Assembly (NCBI GenBank): GCA_964405465.1
Contig: CAYONZ010000004.1
Coordinates: 49,645 to 113,644, forward strand
Direction: 5' to 3'
Origin: CAYONZ01 sp964405465
Lineage (GTDB): Bacteria > Bdellovibrionota > Bdellovibrionia > Bdellovibrionales > JAMPXM01
DNA: 64,000 nt
The notes under the pieces were generated by a model, which had not been told where the DNA came from, searched no databases, and saw only the letters and a list, made by a program, of their open reading frames with translations. A program made the position numbers and the translations under genes. Position 1 is the stretch's first letter, and each line of letters starts with the position of its first letter. Shown here piece by piece: positions 26,505-35,622 of this stretch.

Positions 26505-27134
26505 ATGGCGCGGCTGAAATCTGCAGTGCAATGGGGAGCGATGGTGATCGGTATGATCTCCCTCGTCGTGTCTTGCGCAAAGAAGCCCGATCCTCAAGAG
26601 TCCTGCAACTTCGTGAGGAACGCAGATTTACAGCGGGTTTCGTGGAAAGCCAGTTTGCCCGTACAACTTTATATTCATGAGTCGGTACCACCTGAATTCT
26701 ACTCCTCAATTCAACAAGCGGCCGAGGATTGGAATAAGAGCAAGGGGCGAGATTTAATTAAAATTGTCGGGGTCACCAACAAGGGCAACACGGCCCGGGT
26801 TGACGGCGCGAACATTATTTATTGGATGGATGAATGGGATAAAACAAAGCCACTCGAGCAGGCTCGGACTGTCATTTCTTGGCAGGGGCCCAATCTGGTG
26901 GAGGCCGACATTATGATAAACGCCAAAAACTTCACCTATGCCCAAGGAGCTCCTTATGCTTGGGGGGCTGTTGATTTCGAGAGTTTGATTGTTCATGAAA
27001 TGGGGCATGCCCTAGGTTTGGCCCATGTCGAAGAGAAAAATTCAAAAAGTGTCATGGAGCCGACTCTTGCAAGTGCCACTTTACGGCGAACCCCGGAGCT
27101 GTTCGATGTAAAATCAATGAGTTGCGAGTACTAG
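26505..27134 (+). CDS. matrixin-like zinc metalloprotease, lipoprotein
   Basis: 209 residues. The signal segment WGAMVIGMISLVVSC ends in a lipobox Cys. The catalytic zinc site is HEMGHALGLAH (HExxHxxGxxH), followed by a Met-turn candidate (SVMEP). Fold and motif fit the metzincin/matrixin group of secreted proteases. The ATG at 26505 follows GAAAGG by about 8 bases; ATGs at 26490 and 26499 are alternatives. It is short, with no visible propeptide Cys-switch. It probably acts at the outer face of a membrane. Confidence 0.85.
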   Translation: MARLKSAVQWGAMVIGMISLVVSCAKKPDPQESCNFVRNADLQRVSWKASLPVQLYIHESVPPEFYSSIQQAAEDWNKSKGRDLIKIVGVTNKGNTARVDGANIIYWMDEWDKTKPLEQARTVISWQGPNLVEADIMINAKNFTYAQGAPYAWGAVDFESLIVHEMGHALGLAHVEEKNSKSVMEPTLASATLRRTPELFDVKSMSCEY

Positions 27135-27338
27135 AGCTTGGCGCGATGTTTGAAGATATCTTAGGTGGACCATGGCGCCGGATCTACCTTCTGGAAATGG
27201 GATAAATTTAGAAAGTGAGCCCCGCTATGATCCTGTGAAATTTTGCAAATGTCTTATGAAAATGTAAGGTAATTTAAGTTGGATGTGAGATAATAGGTCG
27301 CTAGGATTCTTGGGAGCGACAAAGCAAGGGAGCTGGAT

Positions 27339-27575
27339 GTGAGTACGACCCCTACAATCAATAAAAAAGAATCAATGCACCGAGAACAAGATGTTGCACA
27401 TCGGGCCTCGCTTTCTTTTGGTGTCACGCATGCTTATCGTGAAATGCGACTTCCTTCGGTTGTTGAAGTCAGTCCCTTAGAACAGCTTCATCAAAACTTA
27501 CTCATTCTTGAAGACCTGCAATCGCGTTTGGGATTTATGAATCGTGAGCTGCAGAGCCTTATACGACGAGGTTAA
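27339..27575 (+). CDS. small helical protein, GTG start
   Basis: 78 residues, starting at a GTG preceded by AGGGAG. The C-terminal half is a strongly heptad-like helix (LEQLHQNLLILEDLQSRLGFMNRELQSLI). A second small protein near the right end of the window (63463-63618) has a similar ELQxxL pattern. No family is recognised. It may form a short coiled coil with a partner. Confidence 0.6.
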   Translation: MSTTPTINKKESMHREQDVAHRASLSFGVTHAYREMRLPSVVEVSPLEQLHQNLLILEDLQSRLGFMNRELQSLIRRG

Positions 27576-27606
27576 GGGCCTGGGGCAGATCAGATCAGGA
27601 TCGGCA

Positions 27607-29172
27607 CTAAGCTTCATCAAAAGATTTAATTTTGATTTTCGGGATCGTGACATGTATCGATCCGTCTGATTCGATTCTCTTTACAATTTGGTTCTTGTTA
27701 ACTGGGGCCGGAAGCGCGAACTCCTGGCGGTATGTTTGATAAGTGTTGGTGGCGATTTTCTCTCGGCCGTCGGATAGTTTGTCTTCAAACTTGCGCGCAC
27801 CCGAGAGCACGACTTTGTCGTCATGAACCCGTACATCGAGTTGTCCGATTTCATGTGGTGGGACTTTGGCTGTTACGACGAATGCAGAGTTTGTTTCTGA
27901 GACCTTAGCGTCTAGATCACGTGGATGGTAAAACGGATCTTTCGATTGATTCTCCCAGAGCTGGTGCAATTTAGCTTGGGCTAATTTTTGTTTATAGAGT
28001 TCCTTGTGAAAATTTGTGTCTTGGGTGTGAAGGCTGTCTTGATAAGTCTCAGAGTTTTTGTCGAATTTAGTTTGAAATTCTTTGCGAAGGTCTGCTAAGA
28101 CTTTTTCACGTGCTTCGGCCTCTTCTTGAAGCTTTTTGTGGTGTCGAGTTTCAATCTTTTTTTCCTCAGTTTCGAACTCCTGTTTTTTTTCTTTGATGGC
28201 CTCTTTATATGTGAGTTCCTGTTTGCTTAGGGTTTTGTCGAAATTTTCTTTACGTTCGTTTAGTTCTGTTTGTCCACGATTTTCAATTTGCGAGATCTGC
28301 TTTTTGTAATCTTGATTTAGTTTTTCTTCGGTCTCCTGATGAACTTTTTGTTTGTACTCGACGTTCTTTTTTTGTTTGCTGTCGAGTTCGTTGAGTGTTT
28401 TGGCATTGCGTGCGGCCTCATTGTGCTCAGCCTCTCTGGCCTGGTTTTCGATGTTGGTAAGGCGACTGTGTTTCTCTGCCACCTCACGGTTGATTTTTTC
28501 GTCAGCTTCAATTTTGGTCGAAGTGAGTTGTTCGGAACCTCTCTTGGCAACGCGATCAACGGCGGCTTGATTTTCTTTTTTGAGACTCTGCATTTCCTTT
28601 TCGTGTTGGCTGCGAATGTCACTGAGCTCTTTTTGCTGGCGCTCTTTTGATATGTTGATTTTCTCGCGGCCCTTTATTTGTGTTTCTTCAATACGTTTTT
28701 CATTTTCTTGAGCGATTCTTCTCTGCTGATCTTGTTCGTTCTTGTAGAGTTGCTCGATTCGAGCGGAGGAACTCTTGGCCGCGTTTTTTTCTTTAGATTT
28801 AATTTTCTCGATGGACTGATCCGCATTCTCTGCTCTTTCGGCCACTTGTTGATCAAGGGCTGCGAGTTTCTGGGCACTGGTTTTGCGGAGGTTTGCGTAG
28901 GTCTGTTGTTGGGACTCCGACTCTTTTTGAATTTTCTTTTGCCCTTCGTCCTGAATGGTTTCAACTCGTTCAGTGACAGATTTTTTGAGATGACTGACTG
29001 CTGCTTCGCCTGAGCTTTGTATTTGTTGTTCTTTTTCCTGAAATTGATTTTTGAGTTTATTGAGATTTTTTTGATGAGTTTCTTGCAATTCTTGGCGACG
29101 ATTGTCGTACTCTTCTTGGAGCTCTCGCATCTGTGTGGAGTTGTTTTGTGATCGCACCGAAAGATCGCTCAA
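27607..29172 (-). CDS. long coiled coil fused to an Hsp20/alpha-crystallin domain
   Basis: 521 residues from a TTG at 29172 that follows AGGGGG by 5 bases. About 400 residues are almost pure charged helix (Glu, Lys, Gln, Arg, no Pro) and read as a long coiled coil. The last ~105 residues form an Hsp20-like beta domain: FVVTAKVPPHEIGQLDVRVHDDKVVLSGARK, YRQEFALPAPVNKNQIVKRIES and DGSIHVTIPK. Ordinary small heat-shock proteins have a short N-terminal arm, so the coiled-coil fusion is unusual. There is no signal peptide, so it should be cytoplasmic. Function is not predictable beyond chaperone or scaffold. Confidence 0.85.
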   Translation of the reverse strand: MSDLSVRSQNNSTQMRELQEEYDNRRQELQETHQKNLNKLKNQFQEKEQQIQSSGEAAVSHLKKSVTERVETIQDEGQKKIQKESESQQQTYANLRKTSAQKLAALDQQVAERAENADQSIEKIKSKEKNAAKSSSARIEQLYKNEQDQQRRIAQENEKRIEETQIKGREKINISKERQQKELSDIRSQHEKEMQSLKKENQAAVDRVAKRGSEQLTSTKIEADEKINREVAEKHSRLTNIENQAREAEHNEAARNAKTLNELDSKQKKNVEYKQKVHQETEEKLNQDYKKQISQIENRGQTELNERKENFDKTLSKQELTYKEAIKEKKQEFETEEKKIETRHHKKLQEEAEAREKVLADLRKEFQTKFDKNSETYQDSLHTQDTNFHKELYKQKLAQAKLHQLWENQSKDPFYHPRDLDAKVSETNSAFVVTAKVPPHEIGQLDVRVHDDKVVLSGARKFEDKLSDGREKIATNTYQTYRQEFALPAPVNKNQIVKRIESDGSIHVTIPKIKIKSFDEA

Positions 29173-29353
29173 TGGTCCCCCTCAAAAGGAAAAAAGCGGT
29201 CGCACCATGGTAGAGCGCACGAGTGCGGGCCCGTTGTAAATAGAATACCACGGCCGGTCTCTGAAGGAGGTCTGGTTTTTATTTCGTCTCTGACTCCTCA
29301 GTGTTTGCTCCTCGGTGTTGGTTGTTTCAAAGAGGTCTGTATTTGGACTAGGG

Positions 29354-29644
29354 CTAGGCGGTTTTTTTAGGTTTTGGGTTGGAGCAAATAGGTTGATAAT
29401 GGTCGCTGCGTTTCAGGCATTTCCAAGTGTCAAGAATCTGAATCGATTCGTCCTTAGTGATAGAGTGATAGGCTGGGTATTGTAGGTCGTCTAAGGTCGA
29501 GATCACTTGGCGTGTCGAATTGGTTTTGGAGTTGGTGATTTGCAAAAGAAAGGCACGGTACTCAGCCTGGGCATGACCTGAAATCGCGGAGATCGCAAGG
29601 AATGAAAAAATAGAAAGTTGAAGGCGTGAAAAATAAAAGCGCAT
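29354..29644 (-). CDS. small secreted protein of unknown function
   Basis: 96 residues with a clear signal peptide (MRFYFSRLQLSIFSFLAISAISGHAQA, AQA-type cleavage). The mature part has two cysteines (WKCLKR, PICSN) that may form a disulfide, and a basic end. An in-frame ATG 3 bases earlier is equally possible. It lies 24 bases after the next gene on the same strand and is probably co-transcribed with it. No family recognised. Confidence 0.65.
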   Translation of the reverse strand: MRFYFSRLQLSIFSFLAISAISGHAQAEYRAFLLQITNSKTNSTRQVISTLDDLQYPAYHSITKDESIQILDTWKCLKRSDHYQPICSNPKPKKTA

Positions 29645-29668
29645 CACTGCGCTGATCGGAATCTTTGA

Positions 29669-29989
29669 TTAATGTTTGAGTTCAGAATTAGCGAGAATGG
29701 TATTTTCGACAAGATTGAAGTAGGCACGAATGAGTAGTTCATGTTCTTCGCGGGGGAGCAGCTCGAGGTAGTGTTTTTTCTCGATCAAAGTCGGCTTTTC
29801 AATAAAGCGGGTGAGAATCTCTTGAACTCTTCCCATTGTAGTAAATGTGAAGAACTCTTCATCGTCGGTGGGCTGACTGAGAACGCGAACGATATCCGTC
29901 TTTTCAAACATAAAATGAATCCCTTGCGTCGATTGATGCAGGAGATACTCGATTTGATCTAGGGTCATATCCGACGAACTTGGTTTCAT
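29669..29989 (-). CDS. small cytoplasmic protein of unknown function
   Basis: 106 residues. The ATG at 29989 has an AAGGAGG just 3 bases upstream, a short but strong spacing. Predicted mostly helical (MTLDQIEYLLHQSTQGIHFMFEK, VQEILTRFIEK, HELLIRAYFNLVENTILAN). No cysteines, no signal peptide and no recognised domain. It is upstream of and co-directional with the small secreted protein. Confidence 0.65.
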   Translation of the reverse strand: MKPSSSDMTLDQIEYLLHQSTQGIHFMFEKTDIVRVLSQPTDDEEFFTFTTMGRVQEILTRFIEKPTLIEKKHYLELLPREEHELLIRAYFNLVENTILANSELKH

Positions 29990-30187
29990 ACGCCTCCTTG
30001 CGTGTAAAGCCGGTGTGTCCAAGGCTTTCGGCAATTTCTGCTTCTGCAGTCATCACTTGGTAGCTTTCTCCAAACCACCCAGGCTTGTCTCAAGATGAAA
30101 CAAGTCGAGGTATCAACTAGAGATGAGACACGGCTTAATTAAATTCTGGGTAAAGAGTCTTGAGAGCGCAATGGATTTTTACGCGAT

Positions 30188-30216
30188 TTGACATCATTTG
30201 TTAGTTTTCTTATCAT
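30188..30216 (+). promoter_or_regulatory. sigma-70-type promoter
   Basis: TTGACA, a 17-base spacer and TATCAT (five of six matches to the -10 consensus), about 58 bases before the ATG of the duplicated protein at 30274. The leader contains GAGGAG followed 6 bases later by GTG at 30233, opening a 19-codon frame that ends at 30292 inside the start of the main gene. Confidence 0.6.
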
Positions 30217-30273
30217 TATAGAGGAGTATCACGTGTTTCAAACCGCGCCGTCACCTAGACCTGAGGAGAAACC

Positions 30274-31203
30274 ATGTCGAAAGTTTCGATGAAGACAAAG
30301 GGGATAGCCGTGAAAAAGAGAGAGAACGCCAAAGTTTCTGGAGTAAAAAATAAATCGCGCGCGGGCGAGAAGGTTGGTAATAGGGTCGGCGCCAAAGAAT
30401 CAAGTGAGCCCATTGTCATCGATGCGGCTCGTGGCTGGATTTTTCAAAACGAGACTGAGTTGTATGAGCACTTTTCTGAAAGTGTCCATACAATTGAAGC
30501 GCTCTATGCGAAACGACGAGCGAGCGACGATATTGCCGACGCTGACCTTGTAAAATATGAGTCCTTACTTCATCAAGTTTTAGAGGAGCCCGATGAAGTT
30601 TGGATGGATAGTGAGCTGCTGAAAGATCAAGTGGTACACAGTTATATTGGCCAGTTTGAAGTCGATACAGAAACAGTTTTTTACATTGCAAATACTTATG
30701 TGGTGAATGAGTCTCCGGCATTTATTTATTTGCATTTTGCCACACGTGACCCAAAGTTGGTTGATAAATACCGTCAGGGTCAGCTTGTTTATGATCGAGT
30801 GATCAAAGAAGTAGAAGCCGGTGCCATTGATGGTGATGTTCTTGGTGAGGGAGATCCTCTTGCCGTTGGCCTATATAAGGCGATGCTGAAGTTACGGAAT
30901 CCAAGTGATATTCCTGAGTCAGAATTTAGAAATTTTTCGGATAAGCGAGAAGAGTCGATCGAGCAGCCAGATGAAATCTGGCGAACCAATGATCTTTCGG
31001 GGAACATTCTTGTGAGTTTTATTAGTGATTTTTCATCTGATACGGACGCCCTGTATTATGTGGTCGTGACCGTCGAAGATGCGCCTTCAGGTAGCCATGC
31101 GATTTTGTTTTCGTTTCCAACTAACGACGTATCTTTGGTTGAGCGTTATCGCCATGGTGAGAATTTGCAAGCCGAAGAGGTGGTGCAAGAGGCCAGCCAT
31201 TGA
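30274..31203 (+). CDS. internally duplicated protein with PDE[VI]W motifs
   Basis: 309 residues. The first 45 are Lys/Arg-rich. The rest is two copies of one domain, about residues 70-172 and 195-297, sharing [EQ]PDE[VI]W, a following beta-rich stretch (VVHSYIGQFEVDTETVFYIAN and ILVSFISDFSSDTDALYYVVV) and an end D-x-x-LV-[DE]-x-YR-x-G. GAGGAG lies 6 bases before the ATG, and a strong promoter is upstream. The PDEVW-plus-beta arrangement recalls small barnase/EndoU-like (PBECR) folds, but I cannot establish that. The basic tail suggests nucleic-acid contact. Function unknown. Confidence 0.8.
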   Translation: MSKVSMKTKGIAVKKRENAKVSGVKNKSRAGEKVGNRVGAKESSEPIVIDAARGWIFQNETELYEHFSESVHTIEALYAKRRASDDIADADLVKYESLLHQVLEEPDEVWMDSELLKDQVVHSYIGQFEVDTETVFYIANTYVVNESPAFIYLHFATRDPKLVDKYRQGQLVYDRVIKEVEAGAIDGDVLGEGDPLAVGLYKAMLKLRNPSDIPESEFRNFSDKREESIEQPDEIWRTNDLSGNILVSFISDFSSDTDALYYVVVTVEDAPSGSHAILFSFPTNDVSLVERYRHGENLQAEEVVQEASH

Positions 31204-31266
31204 GCGAGTCTCTAAGACTATTTCTCTGGCCTGTTGCGGATGTTGCGAGTTTTCTTGGCAGCCGAG

Positions 31267-32115
31267 TTAGTTAAGTGGATTCACACACATGCTTTCGACT
31301 TGTGAAGTGTAGTCTGTCGTTGTCCATGATGTTGTTGTGTAGCTTGTAAATGGGTGCAGGGCATTGAGAGTGCTAGCATGCTTGGTTGCGTAGGTGACTG
31401 GGTTGGCATCAAAGTAGGGTAGCAGTACATCCGCATTTCCGACCTCGGTGTCCCCTGCCTTAAGTGAGAGGCGGAGAACTTGCCAAGCTGAGTCCACACC
31501 TTCCACTACAAGATAGACTTGGTTGAAAAAGGCGGTTGTTCCCACTTTTTTGACATCTGTATCGCTGTAATTCCAAACGCTCTTTAGTAATCCATTGATA
31601 TCACTTCTTAATATGGAGGTGCTGTCGCTATTCACCTTTTCAAGCTGGTTGGTGATCACATTTTTAGTCTCAAGATGAAAATTGAGTGCAGCAGGATCAA
31701 TCTCCGCTGCGGTTGCTCCTTTTGTATATTTCCATTTGTAGAGTTGAAGTTTGTAGGTGGTGTCGGAGTCGAAAGAGCTGGCAAGACCTGTGAGCTTAAC
31801 AATGAACTTGGTGCCGTCGGTAGTGTTGGGGTAGGTTTCAATTTTTCCGGTGATGGTTGTTTTGCTTGATGCGAATTTATTGCAGCGAGCGTTGACTGAA
31901 GCCGATGTCTCAATTTGACTCGAAATTGAAGTTCCGCCAGTCGTAACGGGAGTGCTTGATGCTGTATTGCGTGCTCCGCAGCCAACAGTGAGCGCACTCA
32001 GAGCCAAGGCGGCAGCGATCATTTGGAATCGAGATTCAAGTGAATGACCAATTAAAGATGGCAACGGTTGTTTTTGATGTTGTGAGTTTGCTTGAGTGTT
32101 TTTTCGTGCCTTCAT
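31267..32115 (-). CDS. lipoprotein of unknown function
   Basis: 282 residues from an ATG at 32115 preceded by AAGGGGGAAATT. A long polar N-terminal region is followed by MIAAALALSALTVGC, a lipobox ending in Cys, then a Ser/Thr-rich linker. The mature domain is beta-rich (TTITGKIETYPNTTDGTKFIVKLTGL, TTYKLQLYKWKYTKG) with one Cys near each end (NARCNKF and SMCVN). No family recognised. Probably anchored at the outer membrane. Confidence 0.75.
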   Translation of the reverse strand: MKARKNTQANSQHQKQPLPSLIGHSLESRFQMIAAALALSALTVGCGARNTASSTPVTTGGTSISSQIETSASVNARCNKFASSKTTITGKIETYPNTTDGTKFIVKLTGLASSFDSDTTYKLQLYKWKYTKGATAAEIDPAALNFHLETKNVITNQLEKVNSDSTSILRSDINGLLKSVWNYSDTDVKKVGTTAFFNQVYLVVEGVDSAWQVLRLSLKAGDTEVGNADVLLPYFDANPVTYATKHASTLNALHPFTSYTTTSWTTTDYTSQVESMCVNPLN

Positions 32116-32375
32116 AATTTCCCCCTTGAAGCTCTGATCTTTTAAGTGGTCTTGTTTGATCGACCTCTTGCTAAATACTAAGAGCAACAGTGATGCCACT
32201 GTTCAAGAATTCTGTCTGAGCGAAATAGATTTTATTTGATCCCAGCGCTTCAAAGCGAGACGATATTCAGGGGCATTGTATTTGTTTGGGACACGGGCGA
32301 GATGTAGCCGAGAAACGGCCTGAATACGTACGACGGTTGTCTATTCGTTAACCACCAAAAGTTTGAGGTTTGAAT

Positions 32376-33290
32376 TTGAATCTTCAGAGAGTACAGCAAA
32401 GGCTGCTTTTTATTTTTAGGGAATCAGCCATGTTTGTTGGTTCATTGTCATGTGCTGTGCTTGCCTGCGGTTGCGCCTCGTCTCAAAAAGATGCATTTCG
32501 AAATCAAACACTGAACCTTGAGTCTATTTCGTTAACTCAACCCGTGCCTTTGAGATTGAATCCCACAATCGGAGTCAGTGAAAAAACTCGCTATTTCAGT
32601 CAATCAATTGCGCAGAGCTTTGAGGACGGCGAGATCAGGCATCGGAAAGAGGAGTCGGTTGAATTTACATCCGTTTCTCGAGCCCTAAAAATAGACTCTG
32701 ATAAACAAATCATTTTACAGGAAATTGAAACTGTAGAAAAAGATGGGCTCATTGGTCTTCACGCCTACGGTCTTCCAGAAAAAGATGAGGCATTAGAATT
32801 TGAATTGCAAACCAATGGGCGGGTGCTTCGAGTGGGTAAGTATCCACCAATGACAATTTTTTATGTGCCAGCAGTGTCGCTTCCTGATGAGCCCGTCCAA
32901 CAGGGGGACACGTGGGAGATGCGGATTGGATGGTTGACCCTGGAGGATCGGGTGCCACTCGAGATGAGTATGGTGAGTATTTTGAAGGGTTTCTATAAGT
33001 GTGGAATGCAGAGATGTGCTGATATTGAGGTCTCTGGAAGTGTGGCTTTGATTGAAAATCGAGAGGCAACGGCTTCCAATTCAACTCATTTTTACAGCCG
33101 GTTTCAGGGCCGTTTGCTGTTGAGCCTTGAAACGGGAAGTGTTGTTTGGTCGCTCGTCAAAAGCCAAGATCGTGTGGAAGCTGGTTCGGTTCAGAAAAAT
33201 GAATCCAGTTGTATGGAAGCAATCTTAGTGGAGCCGGTTGCATTCAAGACCGACACCCGAGACAAGCCAAAGTGCAGCGTGCAAAACTAG
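32376..33290 (+). CDS. lipoprotein of unknown function, TTG start
   Basis: About 304 residues. TTG 32376 has GAGG 7 bases upstream; an ATG at 32430 with AGGGAA is the main alternative and would give a shorter signal peptide. The hydrophobic stretch FVGSLSCAVLACGC contains lipobox-like Cys residues before ASSQKD. The mature region is beta-rich, with a pattern (YFSQSIAQSFEDGEIRHRKEESVEF, PVQQGDTWEMRIGWLTLEDRVPLEM) seen in several envelope lipoproteins. It ends facing mutS2, one base apart. Function unknown. Confidence 0.72.
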   Translation: MNLQRVQQRLLFIFRESAMFVGSLSCAVLACGCASSQKDAFRNQTLNLESISLTQPVPLRLNPTIGVSEKTRYFSQSIAQSFEDGEIRHRKEESVEFTSVSRALKIDSDKQIILQEIETVEKDGLIGLHAYGLPEKDEALEFELQTNGRVLRVGKYPPMTIFYVPAVSLPDEPVQQGDTWEMRIGWLTLEDRVPLEMSMVSILKGFYKCGMQRCADIEVSGSVALIENREATASNSTHFYSRFQGRLLLSLETGSVVWSLVKSQDRVEAGSVQKNESSCMEAILVEPVAFKTDTRDKPKCSVQN

Positions 33291-33291
33291 C

Positions 33292-35622
33292 TCAGTCTTT
33301 GAGCTCAGCCCATGTGACTCCGTCGCCACCGCCCTCGGGAGAAGCTGCCTTCCATTTTTTGACATAAATACTGCGTGACAGGTGTTGGCGAATGGCTTTC
33401 TTCAGCACTTCCGTACCATGTCCATGAATGATTTTAACACGGTCTTCGCTCGCTAGTGCTGCAGCATCGAGTTGGAGTTCAATGAGTGAGATGGCCTCAT
33501 CAACTCGTTGCCCACGAACATCGATCACTCGCTCTGCATCTTGAAGTGTGACTTGTACATTTGCGGCACGTCTTAATATTTGTTGGGTTGGATTGTTCAT
33601 GGCCTGCGGTCCGCGAAGTTGTTGCCAATGAACAAATAGGCGCATGGATCGCGAAAGCACAGGAACTTCTCCCTTTGAGTTGGCTTTGCCTTGTACCACA
33701 CCATCTTGATTCAAAGAAGAAACGAAGACCGAAGAGCCAGGGGGGTAGGCTTTTTCAAACTCCTCAACAGTTTCGATTTTTCGCCGAGCTCCGTTGCTGT
33801 TGCTCGCCTTGATGACTTCCGGTAGCTCGTTTTTAATCTGTTGCAGGCGTTCGTGTTTTTTGAATACCTGTTCGGCACCAACTTGTTCGATGAGCTGATC
33901 AATTTTCTTTTCAGTTTTTTTGACGATTCGATCCATCCATTGATCTTTTTCTTGACGAAATTTTTGAATCAAATCGTGATAGCGGCGTTTGTTTTCGCGG
34001 GCATCTCGTGTTTCTTTTCGTAGTTCCTCACGTAGAAGCTGCATCTCCTCTTTGAGTGTCTCGATTTCATTAATGCCTTGCTGTTGTGCTTTTGTTGTGG
34101 GGCTTAAGAAATCAAGTGAGCGTTGAATGATAGCCTCTGAGACCCCCACTCTTTTGGCTGTTTGAATAGCAAGCGATTGACCTGGAATTCCCATTAAGAA
34201 CTGATAGGTCGGTAAACCCGATTGACTATTGTATTCTAGAGATCCATTGATGATTCCACTGTCAGGTGTCCAGCCGACTTTGAGCGGGCTGAGATGCGAG
34301 GTGATTACGCCGAAGACTTTGTTTTGAGCAAAACTCTCGACGAAGCTTCTCGCAAGTGCCGAGCCCTCTTCGGGGTCGGTGGATCCACAGATTTCATCGA
34401 TCAACAAGAGTGACTGGGGCCCTTTGTTCTCGAGTGCATGATTCAGAGCTTTGAGGTGGGCGGCGAATGTACTGAGATGTGCGTCTACACTCTGGGCATC
34501 GCCCACAGCCACTTCTAAGTGAGTCACAAAAGGAACTTTTGATCCTTCGCTTGCGCAAATGAATAAACCGCATCGAGCCATGTGAATGGCGAGTCCCACT
34601 GATTTAAGCAACACAGTTTTTCCTCCGGCGTTGGGGCCAGAGAGCAAGAGAATTCGGTGTCGTTGATCCAGAAACACTGTGTTTCCAATGCAGCCCTCGG
34701 GATTCATCACCAAGACAGGATGTTTGACCTCTATGAGGTGAAGCGAGTCTGGAGAAAAGTGGCAGGGGTGAGCCTCCAAGAGGTCAGCCAATCGAGCCTG
34801 TGCAAAGCGAATGTCGCATTCGAGCATGATCACACGGGTGTCTTCGAAATCTACGAGCATTTTTCTTAAATGATCTGAGAGTTGCTCGAGTAGGCGTTCA
34901 ATTTCGTCTTCGATTTCAATTTCGATTTGGCGCAACCGATTATTCAATGGAACAACTTCTTCAGGCTCCATAAATACAGTTTGTTTAGATTGACTGGACG
35001 CATGAATGATCCCCTGAAAGGCATGTTGCATGCCACTCTTAACAGGAAGCACCCATCGTCCCTCGCGAGTGGTGACAAATTTTTCTTGCAACACTGTTTC
35101 CATTTCATGCTGTGTTGAAAGGCGCACCAAAGTGCTCTGCAAGGCTTTGGTTTGTGAGCTCTTTTCTTGAAATAGGCGAGCCAATGTATCACTGGCGTCA
35201 GGTCGCACTTCTCCCGAAGGGGTCATGAATTTGTCGATGGCTCGAAGTGGTACATCGGCTCGAAGCATTCGGCTTTGACGGCCGACGGCCCAAGCATGGT
35301 TGGAGCGTTTGAAAACCTCTTCGAGCGCCAGGCATTCAATACAAAAGCGCCGGCAGTCACGCAGCTCGAGGGTTTGTAAAACGGCTTCACGTTTAAGACG
35401 TTGAAACCAGGTCGAAAATAAATCAAGGCTCTCCATAAAAGGACGTTCACCATAGGAGAGAAGTTCTTGTGCGGCGAGAATATCCTGAAAGCTGGCCTCA
35501 GCCTCAGCGCTGGATTTCAGTGCTTTGAGGCGGCGCAACTCTCCTCTGGCAGATTCACTCGTTGCAAGTGTTTCAAGTTTTTCGACGATTTCATTCCAAT
35601 CAAGATTCTTTAGATTTTCCAC
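33292..35622 (-). CDS. mutS2: MutS2 family ATPase/endonuclease
   Basis: 776 residues. It lacks the mismatch-recognition domain of MutS and begins with the core/lever domain (MENLKNLDWNEIVEKLETLA). The ATPase has Walker A LSGPNAGGKTVLLK, Walker B SLLLIDEICGSTDP and FGVITSHLSPLK. A coiled-coil region precedes the C-terminal Smr nuclease domain (IDVRGQRVDEAISLIELQLD, VKIIHGHGTEVLKKAIRQHL). MutS2 acts on branched DNA or stalled, collided ribosomes, depending on the species. The start overlaps the end of lnt by 23 bases. Confidence 0.95.
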   Translation of the reverse strand: MENLKNLDWNEIVEKLETLATSESARGELRRLKALKSSAEAEASFQDILAAQELLSYGERPFMESLDLFSTWFQRLKREAVLQTLELRDCRRFCIECLALEEVFKRSNHAWAVGRQSRMLRADVPLRAIDKFMTPSGEVRPDASDTLARLFQEKSSQTKALQSTLVRLSTQHEMETVLQEKFVTTREGRWVLPVKSGMQHAFQGIIHASSQSKQTVFMEPEEVVPLNNRLRQIEIEIEDEIERLLEQLSDHLRKMLVDFEDTRVIMLECDIRFAQARLADLLEAHPCHFSPDSLHLIEVKHPVLVMNPEGCIGNTVFLDQRHRILLLSGPNAGGKTVLLKSVGLAIHMARCGLFICASEGSKVPFVTHLEVAVGDAQSVDAHLSTFAAHLKALNHALENKGPQSLLLIDEICGSTDPEEGSALARSFVESFAQNKVFGVITSHLSPLKVGWTPDSGIINGSLEYNSQSGLPTYQFLMGIPGQSLAIQTAKRVGVSEAIIQRSLDFLSPTTKAQQQGINEIETLKEEMQLLREELRKETRDARENKRRYHDLIQKFRQEKDQWMDRIVKKTEKKIDQLIEQVGAEQVFKKHERLQQIKNELPEVIKASNSNGARRKIETVEEFEKAYPPGSSVFVSSLNQDGVVQGKANSKGEVPVLSRSMRLFVHWQQLRGPQAMNNPTQQILRRAANVQVTLQDAERVIDVRGQRVDEAISLIELQLDAAALASEDRVKIIHGHGTEVLKKAIRQHLSRSIYVKKWKAASPEGGGDGVTWAELKD

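Noticed and set aside
27145..27204. Very short frame starting MFEDILGG after the matrixin-like gene
   Set aside because: Fewer than 20 codons with no ribosome site; cannot be supported.
28339..28650. Plus-strand hydrophobic frames across the coiled-coil gene, looking like membrane proteins
   Set aside because: Antisense of Glu/Lys-rich coiled coil gives Phe/Leu-rich frames; the minus-strand gene is clearly the coding one.
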